Positions 26,521 to 38,535 are shown, counted from the first letter of the stretch. The stretch is 64,000 nt of DNA from Byssochlamys sp. IMV 00236 (GCA_001931875.2 MSJH02000117.1:1-64000); one strand, 5' to 3'. Numbers and translations: made by a program. The notes: generated by a model from the sequence alone, not told the origin.

Positions 26521-28060
26521 GAAGAAAATTTATATAATAGCTTTATTAAGAATAAATATATTATTAAAAATAATATTTAAAGTCTTTTAATCTTTATATA
26601 GCTTAAAATAAGTAATAAGAGATTAAAATTAAACTTATATAGAGATACTTTAAATAATAAGTTTTATATAAACTAATATTAATCTATATTTATTATAATA
26701 CTTAAAGAAAGAAATTTTAATCTTAATATATATTAATAATATCTTAATTAGTATAAAGTAAATAAAGAATATTTATTAATTTAAATAGCAGTTTAAAATA
26801 ATATATAAGATAAAGGACTTAAGAGAAATAAAAAAGATTCTTAATATATAAATTATTTAAAATAAGAAAGACTAAATATTAATAATAGATTAATCTTACT
26901 ATATTAAGAAACTCTTATTAAAATATAAAATAAATAAAGAAAAGGTATATTTAATTAATATTCTATTAAATAGATATAATTATTTAAAGCTATTTAGCTC
27001 TTAAGATAAAAGAATAAATTAAAGAGAATATTAGAAAATTATTAATAGCCTTATTTACTTAATAATTTTAATAAGACTAAATATTATATTTACAGTTAAT
27101 AGATTAAGCTAATATTTATTAAATTTATTTAAAAGGTACTTTAAGATATTAAAATCCTTAATAAGATATCTTTAATTAAGTATATATCTTAATCTTAAAT
27201 TTAATATAAATAAAGACTAATAACTTATTAAGTATTTAAATTTAAATTATATAATAAATAAGTCTAACTAGATATTAATCTTAGAGAATATTTTTATTTT
27301 AACTAGCTACTTAATAAGCTAATTAAATAAAAAATAAAAATTTATTATAATCTTAACTATAAAAGTAAAATATATAGCTATATATTAAGCTATAAAATAA
27401 TCTTAGTAGTTAGCTCTTCTTTTAAAAGATATAGAATATAGATACTATATTAGTCTAAATAAATTTAAACTAATAATAAGAGAGAAATAAGCCTTTATTA
27501 TAAGCTTTTTAGTTAAAGTCTTTAAAGATAATTAAATATTATTATTATTAATTAGAAATACCTATATTTATAAAAGGTTAAAATATATTAATATTATATA
27601 TTACTATATATAAGACTTATATTAAAGAAATAGAATTAATATAAAGTTTATTAAAATATAGAATATAATAATAAATAACTTTATTAAACTATTATTAAAC
27701 TATTATTAAAAATAAACTTCTTAAGATTTTTAAATTAGCAAGAATTAATTAATATAATAAGTTTAAATTAAAGAGAAGTATTATAAAATAATAGTTAAAA
27801 CTTTATATAACTATTATATTCTTACTATAATTAAATTAAAAATTATATAATTATTATAATCTTACTATAATTAAATTAAAGATTTAAAAAGATTTATTCT
27901 TAAGCTTCTTTTTTTACTATTCTATTATCTTAAAGAATATATATTAAAGATATAGCTTTATATCTATACTATAAGCTAATATTCTCTTTCTCTAAGTATT
28001 ATACTTATTTAAGCTAGTATAATAGTTTAAGAAATTTATTTAAACTTATTCTTTTTAACT
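26521..28060 (+). mobile_element. Copia-3, 5'-truncated element with 3' LTR
   Basis: From about 26,521 the sequence aligns with Copia-1 from about 6,360 onward, including the Y-I-D-D relic at 26,729-26,743 and the RNase H region. It ends in a diverged LTR (27,779-28,060) that shares the TATTATAAAATA start and TTTTTAAC end with the other Copia LTRs. Everything 5' of the mid reverse transcriptase is missing. The LTR is more diverged than those of Copia-1 and Copia-2, so this is an older or different subfamily. Confidence 0.68.
27779..28060 (+). repeat. 3' LTR of Copia-3
   Basis: About 282 bp, with start and end motifs matching the Copia-1/2 LTRs but a diverged middle containing a duplicated ACTATAATTAAATTAAA unit. 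It has no 5' partner. Confidence 0.62.
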
Positions 28061-28176
28061 TTAATCTAGATTTAAGCTCTTTAAATTATATCTTATTTAT
28101 TAAGCTTATTTATAATAGCTTATTTTAGTTTAAATTAATTAAATAGAGATCTTATAGCTAGTTTTAATATTAACTA

Positions 28177-28449
28177 TATTATGAAATAGCAGTTAGAACT
28201 GGCAGATTCTAGTATAACTAAGATTTTGCTTTAAGGAAATCTTTAAGAATAATTTTATTATAATAAAATTAGGCAGCTTAAAGAAATTACTTCTTAAGCT
28301 TTATAAAAAATCTATTACCTTAACTAAGAATATATAGAGATACTTTATATCTATTATATATGCTAATACTCTTTTTCCCTAAGTATTATTAGCCTTTTAA
28401 GCTATTAAATTAATCTAGGAATTTTATCTAAACCTATTCTTTTTAATTA
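28177..28449 (+). repeat. 5' LTR of Copia-2
   Basis: 273 bp, pairs with 33,198-33,470. It keeps several TpG/CpA sites that the 3' copy has lost. Confidence 0.82.
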
Positions 28450-31400
28450 GTTATAAGCCTAGGTTTATAATAACTTAGGAGAAATAGCTATATAGTAAAA
28501 ACTATTTTATTTTAAATATTTAAGTTTAAACTAGTAATAATAAGCTATTCTTATATAAGAAGATCTATAATAAGACTATTCTAATACTATATTAAGCACT
28601 AAACCTAATAAGAATTAAATCTTATTAAAGGTTAAAAAATTAACCTATTATTATTATATCTTTAATAAAAGATAAGAATAGTAAAAGAGATAAATTAGTT
28701 TTTACTTTTTTAAGGGAGAACTATAAGATATAGTTCTTATATATAAAAAAATAGCTTCTTAATAAGAATTACTGGGACGCTATTAAATTATCTAAAAAAA
28801 AAGCTAGAATAAGAAGATATTTAAAAAGACTAATATAATTATATAATATTAGATTATTAAATATCTTTTAAATAGTAATTAAGAGAATTTTATAGATTTA
28901 TCTAATATAAAGAATCTATAAAAGGGACTATAAATAAAATATAAATAATCCCTCTTTACTTAGAAATATTAGCTTATCTAATAATATATATAATTTTAAA
29001 TAACCCCTAGATAAATAATTTTAAATATTTAGGGATAATTAAACCTAATAGAGAAGAAAATTAAAGCATATAATAAGAATATATCTTTTTTAGCCGAATT
29101 TAAAGCCAGGATTTAATAATTACTCTTAGCCTTATTTAAAGAATATACTATTACTAGAATAGCAATTAATATATAAATAAGCCTAAATATAGATAAAATC
29201 TTAAGTATTTTAAAGAAGGTAGAAGCCTAACTTTAAGTAAAGCTAATTATTATATTCTTTATTAAGAATAAATAAACCTTAATTAAATATTATATCTATA
29301 AGAAAGATTATTATATTAAAGACTGCTTATTCTTACTTATTATTTAAAAAAATATAAGAGATAGTTAAAGATAAAGAAAGAAGTTTCTTAAATAAATATT
29401 TAATAGTCCTATTATCTAAGATAAAAAGATAATAAACTTAATTACTAAACTTTATAAAAAGGTTTAATTTTTAAAAAGCAAGAGATTAAAAAATAGAAAA
29501 TATAAGGTATATAAAGCAGAAAAAACCTTAAACTCTAAAAAAAGCTAATCTTAATTAAAATCCTTAACTTTAATTATTTTTAATAACTAAATCTTATATA
29601 AAATTATTTATTTTTTAAAAGATATTATTAATAAGAATCTATCTTAATAATATATAAATAGTAATATTAATTTATATATAATTAATAAGAATTATTACTT
29701 TAGAAGATTATTAATTTAAATTTAATAAAGATATATCTATATAGGTAAAGAGATCCTATATTTAAAATATATAGAGATAGCTATTTTAAAAAATAAGAAT
29801 AGAAAGAAGTTAAACTTAGAAAATATATTACTTATATTAAATCTTAGGGTAAATCTCTTATTAACTAAGATATTCTACTAGTAGTTAAATATATGCGGGT
29901 ATTTTAATAAAAGAATAATATTTATATTAAATAAGTTAGATAAGATTATAATTTAAGATATTATTAAATATAGAGTTTATATTATTAAAAGAGTCTTCTT
30001 AGACTAAATATTAAAGTTATAATATATATTTATTATACTACTATCTGTTAAAAATACTTTTAATATTATAATTATAAACTAAGAGAAAGAATTTTTTTAA
30101 AATAAAATTATTCCTTTATTTTATTAAAATAAAATTAAGGAAGAGTATTAATTATAATATAAGAGAATTAGCTATCTTAAACTTAAAAAAGTTAAAAACT
30201 TATATAACTTAACTATATTAAAGAAACTTATTAAAATAATAATAAACTATTAGTATATAATATATACTATAGCTAATATTAGAAATAAAAGAAGGACTAT
30301 TAATATATAAAAGGTTAGTATTCTTAAACTTATTTATATAAATATATGCGGTTAAATACTAAAGTTTAAAGATAAATATATTTACTTTTTAATAGTTATA
30401 AATAATTTTTAAGAAAAATATAGATATTTTTAATAAGAGCTAAATCTAATATTGCCCCTATTTTAAATAAATAAAAAAAGAAGATTAAGATAATAATAGG
30501 TCTTTAAATTCTTAGTATATAATTAGATAATATACTAGAACTTAAGAATCTTTTTAAGACCTAGAAGAAATAGTTTAATATTTATTATAAACTAATAGTT
30601 CTATATATATTAATATAAAATAAAGCTATAGAATAAGTATATTAAATTATTAAAAAAAAATAAAAGTTATATTTAAAAATTTAAACCTTTTAATTAAATT
30701 ATAGGTAGAGATAGCTTAAACTAATATATATATTAGAAATAGAGCATTAAATAGACTAATAGTTAATAAGGTTTAAATATCTCTAGAAAAAGCTTTTACT
30801 AGAGTTAAGCTATTAATTAATTATTTAAAAGTATAAGGATATTAGGCAATATTATATATAAACCCAGAATCTTTATTATAAGATATATAAAGAGATAAGT
30901 TAATAGATTAAGGTAAAATCTATATTTTTATAAGATATATTAAGAGAATAAATAAATAATAAAAAGTTTAAGCTTTAAATATAAAAAAGACTATTAAAAC
31001 TTATTAAGCTAAGTTTTTTAAAAATAAACTAAAAAAAGATCTAGATCTTAAAATTCTTTAAAGATTATTATTAAATATAGTATTAATAAAAAATTTAAAA
31101 GATTAACTAGTAACTTAATCTATTACCTTAAATATATATATACTCTTAAATAAAAAGAAGAATAATATTAAAAATTAGGAGAAGAATTATAAAAAAGTTT
31201 TAGTTTTTTTTTAAAAAAAAAAGAAGTTTTTTATTAAAAAGAAATTAAAATATCTTATTATAGTAAAATTATAGAATAAGAAAAGATATTTAATTATTCT
31301 TACTCTAATAATCTAAATAATTATAAGAACTTATAAATAAATTCCTTATCCCCGCTAAATAAATAAATTATATCTTATATAAAGATCCCCTATATAGCAA

Positions 31401-33197
31401 AATATAAAAGAGAGAAAGTTAAATTACTAAATAATAAATAAGATACTAAGAAATTATATTAAGTAATATTTATACTAAATCTCTTACCTCTAGGTATTAA
31501 TATAGACTAGGAGAAGTATATAAAATAAGTATTAAATATTATAATAGCAATATATATAGTAAAGAAGTATATTTTAATCTTAAACTTATATTATACTATA
31601 ATTAATAACCCTATTTAGAATAAATTATAGTAAAATATATTTAAAGCTAAAATAGATATATTTTAAGTAAATAAAACTTTTAAAGTAATTATATTATTAT
31701 TAAGAGCTAATATTATAACTAGTTATTAAGTATTAGCTATAAAGTATAACTTAGATAATTTTCTTTAAAAGCTTAAAGTATATCTTATTACTTAAGGGTT
31801 TATTTAGAAATATAGTATTAATTTTAAGTATATTTTTACTCCTATTTTATAATATAATATGCTATAAATATTCTTAGCTATTATTATAATAGAGGATTAT
31901 AAGTATTATATTATAAATATTAATAATACCTTTATAAAGTTAATATTAAAGAAGAAGATTTATATAGTACCTTTATTAGAAATAAATATATTACTAAGAA
32001 TAATATTAAAAGTTCTTTAATTTTTATATAGCCTAAAATAGGTTATAAAGAATTAAAATTAAACCTGTATAAAAATACTTTAAAAAATAAGTTTTATATA
32101 GATTAATATTAATCTGTGCTTATTATAGCACTTAAAAAAAGGGATTTTACTCTTAGTATATATTAATAATATCTTAATTAATATAAAGCAAATAGAGAAT
32201 ATTTATTAGTTTAAATAAGAGTTTAGATTAATATATAAGATAAAGAACTTAGGAGAAGTAAAGAAGATTTTTAATATTTAAATTACCTAGAATAGAAAGG
32301 ACTAAATATTAATAATAGATTAATCTTATTATATTAAAGAACTCTTATTATAATATAAAATAAGTAAGAAGAAGGTATATTTAGTTAATATCTTATTAAA
32401 TAGATATAACTCTCTAAAACTATTTAGCCCTTAAAATAAAAAAATAGACTAAAGAGAATATTAAAAGATTATTAATAGCCTAATCTATTTAATAATTTTA
32501 ATAAGACTAGATATTATATTTATAATAGGTAGATTAAGTTAATATTTATTAGATCTATTTAAAAGATATTTTAAAATATTAAAGTCTCTTATAAGATACC
32601 TATAATTAATTATATATCTTAGTCTTAAGTTTAATATAAATTAAGATTAGTAACTTATTAGATATTTAGACTTAGATTATATAATAAATAAGACTAATTA
32701 GATATTAATCTTAGAGAATATTTTTATTTTAATTAATAACTTAATAAGCTAATTAAGTAAGAAATAAAAGTCTGTTATAACTTTAATTATAGAGGCTAAA
32801 TATATAGCTATATATTAAGCTATAAAGCAGTCCTAATAATTAGCCTTTTTTTTAAGAGATATAAGATATAGGCACTATATTAATCTAAATAAATTTAAAC
32901 TAATAATAAGAAAAGAATAAGCTTTTATTATTAATTCTCTGGTTAAGGTTTATAAAGATAACTAAGCATTATTATTATTAATTAGAGATACCTATATCTA
33001 TAAGAGATTAAAGTATATTAATATTATATACTATTATATATATAACCTATATTAAAAGAATAAAATTAGTATTAAGTTTATTAAAATATAAGATATAATA
33101 GTAAATAGTTTTACTAAACTATTGCTAAAGATAAACTTCTTAAGATTCTTAGATTAATTAAGATTAACTAATTTAGTAAGTCTAGATTAAAGAAAAA

Positions 33198-33470
33198 TAT
33201 TATAAAATAGCAGTTAGAATTAGTAAGTTCTAATATAATTAAGATTTTACTTTAAAAAAATCTTTAAAAAAAATTTTATTATAGTAAAATTAGGCAGCTT
33301 AGAGAAACTATTTCCTAAGCTTTATAAAAAATCTATTACCCTAACTAAGAATATATAGAGATACTTTATATCTATTATATATGCTAATACTCTTTCTCCC
33401 TAAGTATTATTAGCCTTTTAAGCTATTAGATTAATCTAGAAATTCTATCTAAACTTATTCTTTTTAACTA
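33198..33470 (+). repeat. 3' LTR of Copia-2
   Basis: 273 bp, pairs with 28,177-28,449. The purine-rich AAAGAAAAA precedes it. Confidence 0.82.
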
Positions 33471-35147
33471 ATTACCTTATTATATTTATTTTAATCTATT
33501 TCTTAAGCTTATATCTTAATAATTAAAGCTATACTATATCTTTATAATATTAATATTTATATTTTCTATATAAAGCTAGATTATTTTAAATAAAAGGTCT
33601 TAATATAGAAGTTTAATACTTAATATAAAATTTTTATATTTTAATATACTTTTTTTATATTAATTTTATAAATTTAAACTTATAAAGTCTTTATTATAAT
33701 ATTTATTTATAAAATATTTTTATCTTAAATTACTATATATAATAAGTTATAAGCTATATTTATTAGCTTAATTAAAGAAAGATTATAAAGATTTATAATT
33801 ATTTTTTAAAGAACTTATTTAACTTTTACTAGCTAATATTAAACTTAAATAAATTAATATTAAATCTTATTATAGAATTAAATATTAATATAATTTAAGT
33901 ATATTTTAATAAAAAGATAAAACTATTAAACTTTAAGAAATAAGTAGTTAATTTTAATAAGTTATTATTATATATTAAGCTAAAGTACTATAATAATATT
34001 AAAATATTTCTTAATTAAATTATATAAAATAAGAATTTAATTTATAAATTAATTAATACTCTTAAGTTAAGTTTAAGAAATATTTTAAGAAAAAGAGAAA
34101 ATTAAAAAATAAATTTAGCTAAATAATAAACTTATAATAAAGAAAGTAAAAAAGAAATAAAATAATTAAAATCTAAGAATAAGCTTATAAATTAAAATAT
34201 AGTAATAGTATATTATAAATATATAATTAGATTTTTAAATTTAATATAAATTAATATAATTAAAATACTATAATTAAATTTTAAGTTTATTTTTATATAT
34301 ATTTTATTATATATAATAATTATATAATAATAATATATATAAGGTTTAAGCTAAATTTATAAATTCTTAAGTTAAGTTAAGTTAAACCTTTTAGCTTAAT
34401 TAAATAAATTAAGCTAAATTTTTTAGCTTAGCTTAATAAATTAAGCTAGTATTTTTAATAAAACTTAAGAGTTTTAATAAGTTAAGCTAAGCTAAGCTAA
34501 GCTATAATTTAACTTAATACTAATATTAATTTTATATATTAAGAAAGTTTCTTTAAATATATTTTAAAAATTTTCTAGAATAATTTTATTTATTTCTTTA
34601 TTTTAATAAATTAAAATATAATAAATATTAGTTTTCTTTAAATTTATATTTAAGCTAATTATTATAGCTTTTAAATTTATTCTCTAAGTAATTAAATTTA
34701 AAAATAAGCTTTATTATAGTAAAGACTTAATTTAATAAATTAAAGTTTTCTTTAATTAAAGATAAATAAGTTTTTAATAATATAATATTTTTAAATAAAA
34801 AAAATTAAAAATAAGTAAAATAAAATAATAATTAATAAGCTTAAAGTAATATTATATTTTAAGTAAATTAAATTATATTTATTAAAAAGTTTAACTTAAT
34901 ATAATAATATAATAGAACTTAAAGTTAAAGAGAAAAGAAAAGAAAAATTTAAAAAAGAAATTTAAAGAATTTAAAGAAATTATTATATAATTCTTTAATA
35001 TTTAATTATTTCTTAAACTAATAAATAATTTAATATTTTATTAGCTAAATTTACTCCTTTATTTTTATTACTTTATTTAGCTTTATAATAAATAATTAAT
35101 AAGCTTCTTACTATATCTAGTAGTAACTATTAAATTAGGAAAGAATA
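33471..35147. repeat. Unassigned RIP-mutated sequence up to the block edge
   Basis: AT-rich relic without recognisable domains. Positions about 34,368-34,510 hold an imperfect inverted pair of 5-bp tandem repeats, TTAAG units on the left and TAAGC/AAGCT units on the right, which could fold back. CpA/TpG depletion continues to about 35,147. Confidence 0.5.
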
Positions 35148-35164
35148 AAACACTAACATCAAGA

Positions 35165-35266
35165 GGCAAGGTGGCCGAGTGGTCTAAGGCGCACGGTTCA
35201 GGTTTCACCTGATCCATAATATTCCGTGTCATGAAAATGGCGTGGGTTCGAATCCCACCCTTGTCA
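35165..35266 (+). tRNA. tRNA-Leu(CAG) with intron, copy 1
   Basis: All arms pair. The acceptor is GGCAAGG (35,165-35,171) with CCTTGTC (35,259-35,265). The D-arm is GCC/GGC and the anticodon stem CACGG/CCGTG. The loop reads TTCAGGT with anticodon CAG at 35,199-35,201. There is a long variable arm (CAT/ATG) and a T-arm GTGGG/CCCAC, and the discriminator is A. A 20-nt intron (35,203-35,222) sits one base after the anticodon. The long variable arm and A73 fit Leu. The gene sits at the boundary of the RIP block. A T6 Pol III terminator lies at 35,281-35,286. It differs from the copy at 44,908 only in two intron bases. Confidence 0.95.
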
Positions 35267-35405
35267 TTTATCTTTATTAATTTTTTGCTTCCTCCGCTTT
35301 CTAACTAATTTCTTTCTGCTAAATCAGAGATTGTCATTATACTATGAAAGATAAATCGGTTAATTATGGCGATAGAACTTTTATTATTCTTCAGTACACT
35401 ACATT

Positions 35406-38048
35406 CTAGACACGACTAAAGAAATACAAATACGCAAACTTTTTCATCTCCTCGATATCATGTGCTTTAACCACCTTTTCATCGTTAAAGAGTACCCAGG
35501 ATAAGCCACTCTCTCCAGGTATAGTTTTTCGGACAAAGGCAACATAGTGTCTAGGACAGGTGAGTAATAGACCTTAGGATACATATAAGGGAACTGAACT
35601 TACCCCGCATGGACCGATCTGCCTTTGTGACAGACTATAGACCGAAGTTGATACTGAGCGGGAGTATCAACGGACCCGGGAATTTCCCGCGCTTTTCCAG
35701 AATTTGATACTGGGCTGATTGCGCCATTATCTGCACTGTCCGAATCATCGGGGTGACTGAAAACCCAGTCCACCGCTCTATTGATATCACCATCTGTGGC
35801 CGCGAGTGCCTTCCTAGCGCGACGTGCATCTATCCCCATTTCCCCTAGTTGTGTAATCTTCTCTGGGTCTTGTAAATCACCATGGTCGGCCGTGGCTTGA
35901 TTAAGGACCAATGGTTCATCAATATCAGGGTCTTCCATGTGAGCGAACAGCCAGTTCATAGCAGCCTCCGCATCAGCGTTTCCGGTTGCATGAAGTGCCT
36001 TCTCGGCTCGCACGCGTGGGAAGCCCATGCTCATGAGCTGGTCGAGCGCCTCCTGGTTTGCAGTGAATGCTTCGCTCTTTTCGTCAGGCAAAAGTTCTTC
36101 GTCTTCTTGATGGCCACGAGACAGGTAGTTGCTGAAGTCCAGCGGATCTTCATTGACTTGAACTGGAATGTTTAGTTTTGTAGGAACCCAATTTACCAGC
36201 TCAAAACGCCTCGCATTGATGACCAGTTCTTGGGGCAAGGTCTTGAACATAGAGCGCTTGCGAAAGCCGTCATTACTTCCACAAGCAGGGCATTTTAGCT
36301 CAACTGTCTCTTCAGATGTGAATATGTCTAAGCATTCCTTTAGGGTAACAGACTCAAATTGGTCGGTTTCAGATCCTTCAGAGGGGTAGGTATTGGGAGG
36401 CAAGCGACGTGCAGGTACGGAAACGGAGATGTTGTCCTGCTCATCGAGCCTATAACGCACCCGCTTGCAGGACAGGCATTGCAGACGCTGCTCGACGACA
36501 AAGCGAAAAGACCGTACAGGGTCTGTAAGGTGTTCTGGATGTCTAGATAAGCTGACAAGCTTGAAGAGGTGAAGCAAAAACTCGAAAGCATCTTGCTGTC
36601 GCATAGTAGAGAACTCCTCGTGGCCTCGACCGACCAGATGTTTGAACATTGCCGGCGGTAGACCTTTCTGGTGAGGGACTTCTGGAGTATCTGGCGTGGC
36701 GTTTATGTTCGTCTCAGGGCCCGAATATCTGCCTGAAAGGATCCCATCCGCCAGTTTTCGCATTTGCGTCTCGAGATCCTCCGCCGGGAAGGCGCACTCA
36801 GGCGGATCTGATTGCGGATGATAATACCTGTCCTGGAACTCCGGCAGAGCTAGTAGACATTGAACGATACTTGAGAGATAACAACTATTCCCGAGGTTCT
36901 TGAGCCCGGTGAAACCGGGACCGAAAATTGGTTCCAGCTCATGCCCATCTTCGGTTGTCATCGAGAATTCCCATTTCATGTTATGTTCGATTTGCATTTC
37001 CATAAGACTCTTCTCGGTCTTCTCCCGTTCGGCTATATTTATTCCCCAGTGAGCGAGATGGGAGGCAAGTTCAGGATCCGTCCGTTCTTCATTGCACTTA
37101 TAGCAATAAATATCTGCCGAGCCATCTGCCGTAATGGAGCCGAGTTTGACAGCTACAGCATGAGAACTAGAATTCGCATGCGCAAGACCATGCGAGTTTC
37201 CTCCCACGCCACCGAATTGGCTTCTACCGCAGCCAAGATTGCCGCACTCGAGACAGAGCCAAAGATTTTCTTTCAAGTCACACATAGAACAGTGGGTGAG
37301 ATCTAAATAGTAGATAAGTAACTTGCAGTATAAGACAAGGGTACTCCTTATTACCTGTAGACTCGATTTTCCTGCCTTCCTGCTGCTGGAGTAACAAGGT
37401 GTGTTCACATGGCACAAACTCCTGCTCCCATGCTTTAATCTCCTCGCGTTCGGTGAAGGATAGGGCTTTCATGATTCCGTCTATCACACTGGGAAGTTTC
37501 CCAGAAACCTTGTCGATGTTTTCTTCCTTGCATTCATAGCAAAGCACGCTGGTAATAGTCTCATACCTATCTTCTTCCGTTTCTGCAGCAATGGCGAGCT
37601 TGGAAATCTTATGTGGAGGTTCATCCCGCTAGACTGTTAGATATGGGAGATATTTTGAGTATTGGATGCAGACCAACCTGGAGCTTCTTCCGTAATCTCT
37701 TTATATTCAAGACCAGAGGATGTCCTGAGCGCGTGTAATGAAGAGAGGCATGGTTTCGGTCGTCAGAACAGCCACCGTTGAAACAGTGGAGGCAGACGTT
37801 AAGACCTGAGGGGTTATCCTGTCACAATTAAGCACACTGAATTATGGCAATCCCGGATCAGCTGTGTTTAGGTCGCGTACGTACAACCGAATCGAAGCAT
37901 TGGGTACATTCCTCTCGATAGACGTGCTGCGATGGCTGGGGCGGTTTTAGTTCTAAAGGGAGGACATTAATCTCAGTCAACGATGGTGGATAAGAGGCGG
38001 GGTAAGATTCAGCATACCTGGTGCATTGATGTGAGGGCAGTTCCCCAT
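35406..38048 (-). CDS. ubp14: Ubiquitin carboxyl-terminal hydrolase 14 (isopeptidase T type)
   Basis: This enzyme cuts free (unanchored) polyubiquitin chains to recycle ubiquitin. Exons by descending position: 38,048-38,018; 37,952-37,885; 37,818-37,678; 37,628-37,355; 37,302-35,604; 35,550-35,406. They sum to 2,358 nt, 785 residues, usual for the family. The start gives [10 protein letters not shown]. Domains in order: variant zinc-finger UBP with C-x2-C and HASLHY; canonical zf-UBP (SMC…[11 protein letters not shown], about 175-260); USP domain with catalytic Cys312 in GNSCYLSS; two UBA domains (about 590-710); and catalytic His739 in HAGHYVAF, encoded by the last exon. All introns are GT-AG, 49-66 bp. 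It is transcribed divergently from rfa1. Identity is secure; only expression evidence is missing. Confidence 0.95.
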
Positions 38049-38491
38049 GGTGACTTGAGTATGAGATAAGAAGAGAGGGGTGATCTTCTCTGGTCTAGAG
38101 TATCTGCCCAAAACCAGAAGTATTTTCAGTGGTTGAAGCAAATGGCAGGTTTGATGAGTGAAGCTTCCCGCAAGTTATGTTGTAAGTGGGCTCAGGCGGG
38201 GCAGTACGAATAACTGAGTGAGCTACCTAGTTAATAGCTTTGAGCACTGATGTACAAGGTGACTGGCTTAGTTAATGATAATAATAAAAAAAAAGGATTA
38301 GATAACTATTGATTACAATTTTGAGTGTACGAAAATAAATCTAAATTACTTCAATATTTTAGCCTTATAGCTTGCAGTGCAAAAAAGGTACTGTACATTA
38401 TTATTCATCTCACTAAGTCTACAACTTGACTTGTAGGCAGAAATTGTACCAAACCTAAAGGGGAATAACCACTTATTCGCGGGATCCTAGA

Positions 38492-38497
38492 ACGCGT
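38492..38497. promoter_or_regulatory. ACGCGT (MCB-type) site 1 upstream of rfa1
   Basis: Perfect palindromic MluI cell-cycle box about 230 bp before the rfa1 start. In yeasts ACGCGT binds MBF and drives G1/S transcription of replication genes including RPA subunits. Function here is inferred from that. Confidence 0.6.
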
Positions 38498-38529
38498 CCA
38501 GAGTCTTTATCGCGCCCCTCATAGAAACA

Positions 38530-38535
38530 ACGCGT
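38530..38535. promoter_or_regulatory. ACGCGT (MCB-type) site 2 upstream of rfa1
   Basis: Second perfect ACGCGT, 38 bp (start to start) from the first and about 190 bp before the rfa1 start. Paired MCBs are the usual arrangement in yeast G1/S promoters. Confidence 0.6.

Larger units (their letters stand above)
28177..33470 (+). mobile_element. Copia-2, full-length RIP-inactivated LTR retrotransposon
   Basis: A 5.29-kb element of the same family and size as Copia-1. LTRs are at 28,177-28,449 and 33,198-33,470. The zinc-knuckle relic near 29,285-29,325 keeps its last Cys codon (…IKDC). The reverse-transcriptase Y-I-D-D relic is at 32,159-32,173. It retains scattered TpG/CpA (for example TATGAAAT and ACTGGCAG in the 5' LTR), so it appears somewhat less mutated than Copia-1. 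Stops throughout; not functional. Confidence 0.85.
1..35147. repeat. RIP-saturated AT-rich transposon block
   Basis: This block is visibly very AT-rich and has no plausible host gene. CpA and TpG are almost absent over long stretches, while CpT, ApG and GpC persist. That is the footprint expected of repeat-induced point mutation, which converts CpA to TpA on either strand. Transposon reading frames can still be recognised because Gln codons became stops (CAA/CAG to TAA/TAG) and Asp became Asn, with the rest of the motif kept. Two short elements at 1-426 and 13,150-13,650 are exceptions and retain CpA/TpG. The block ends abruptly next to the tRNA at 35,165. Individual elements are listed separately. 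RIP is established fungal biology; applying it here is inference from composition. Confidence 0.93.

Noticed and set aside
35600..37417. A single-exon ubp14 starting at 37,417 and ending at 35,600
   Set aside because: That start lies in a frame extending through intron sequence, and that end lacks the catalytic His. Four upstream exons and one downstream exon restore both zinc fingers and the HAGHYVAF motif in frame.
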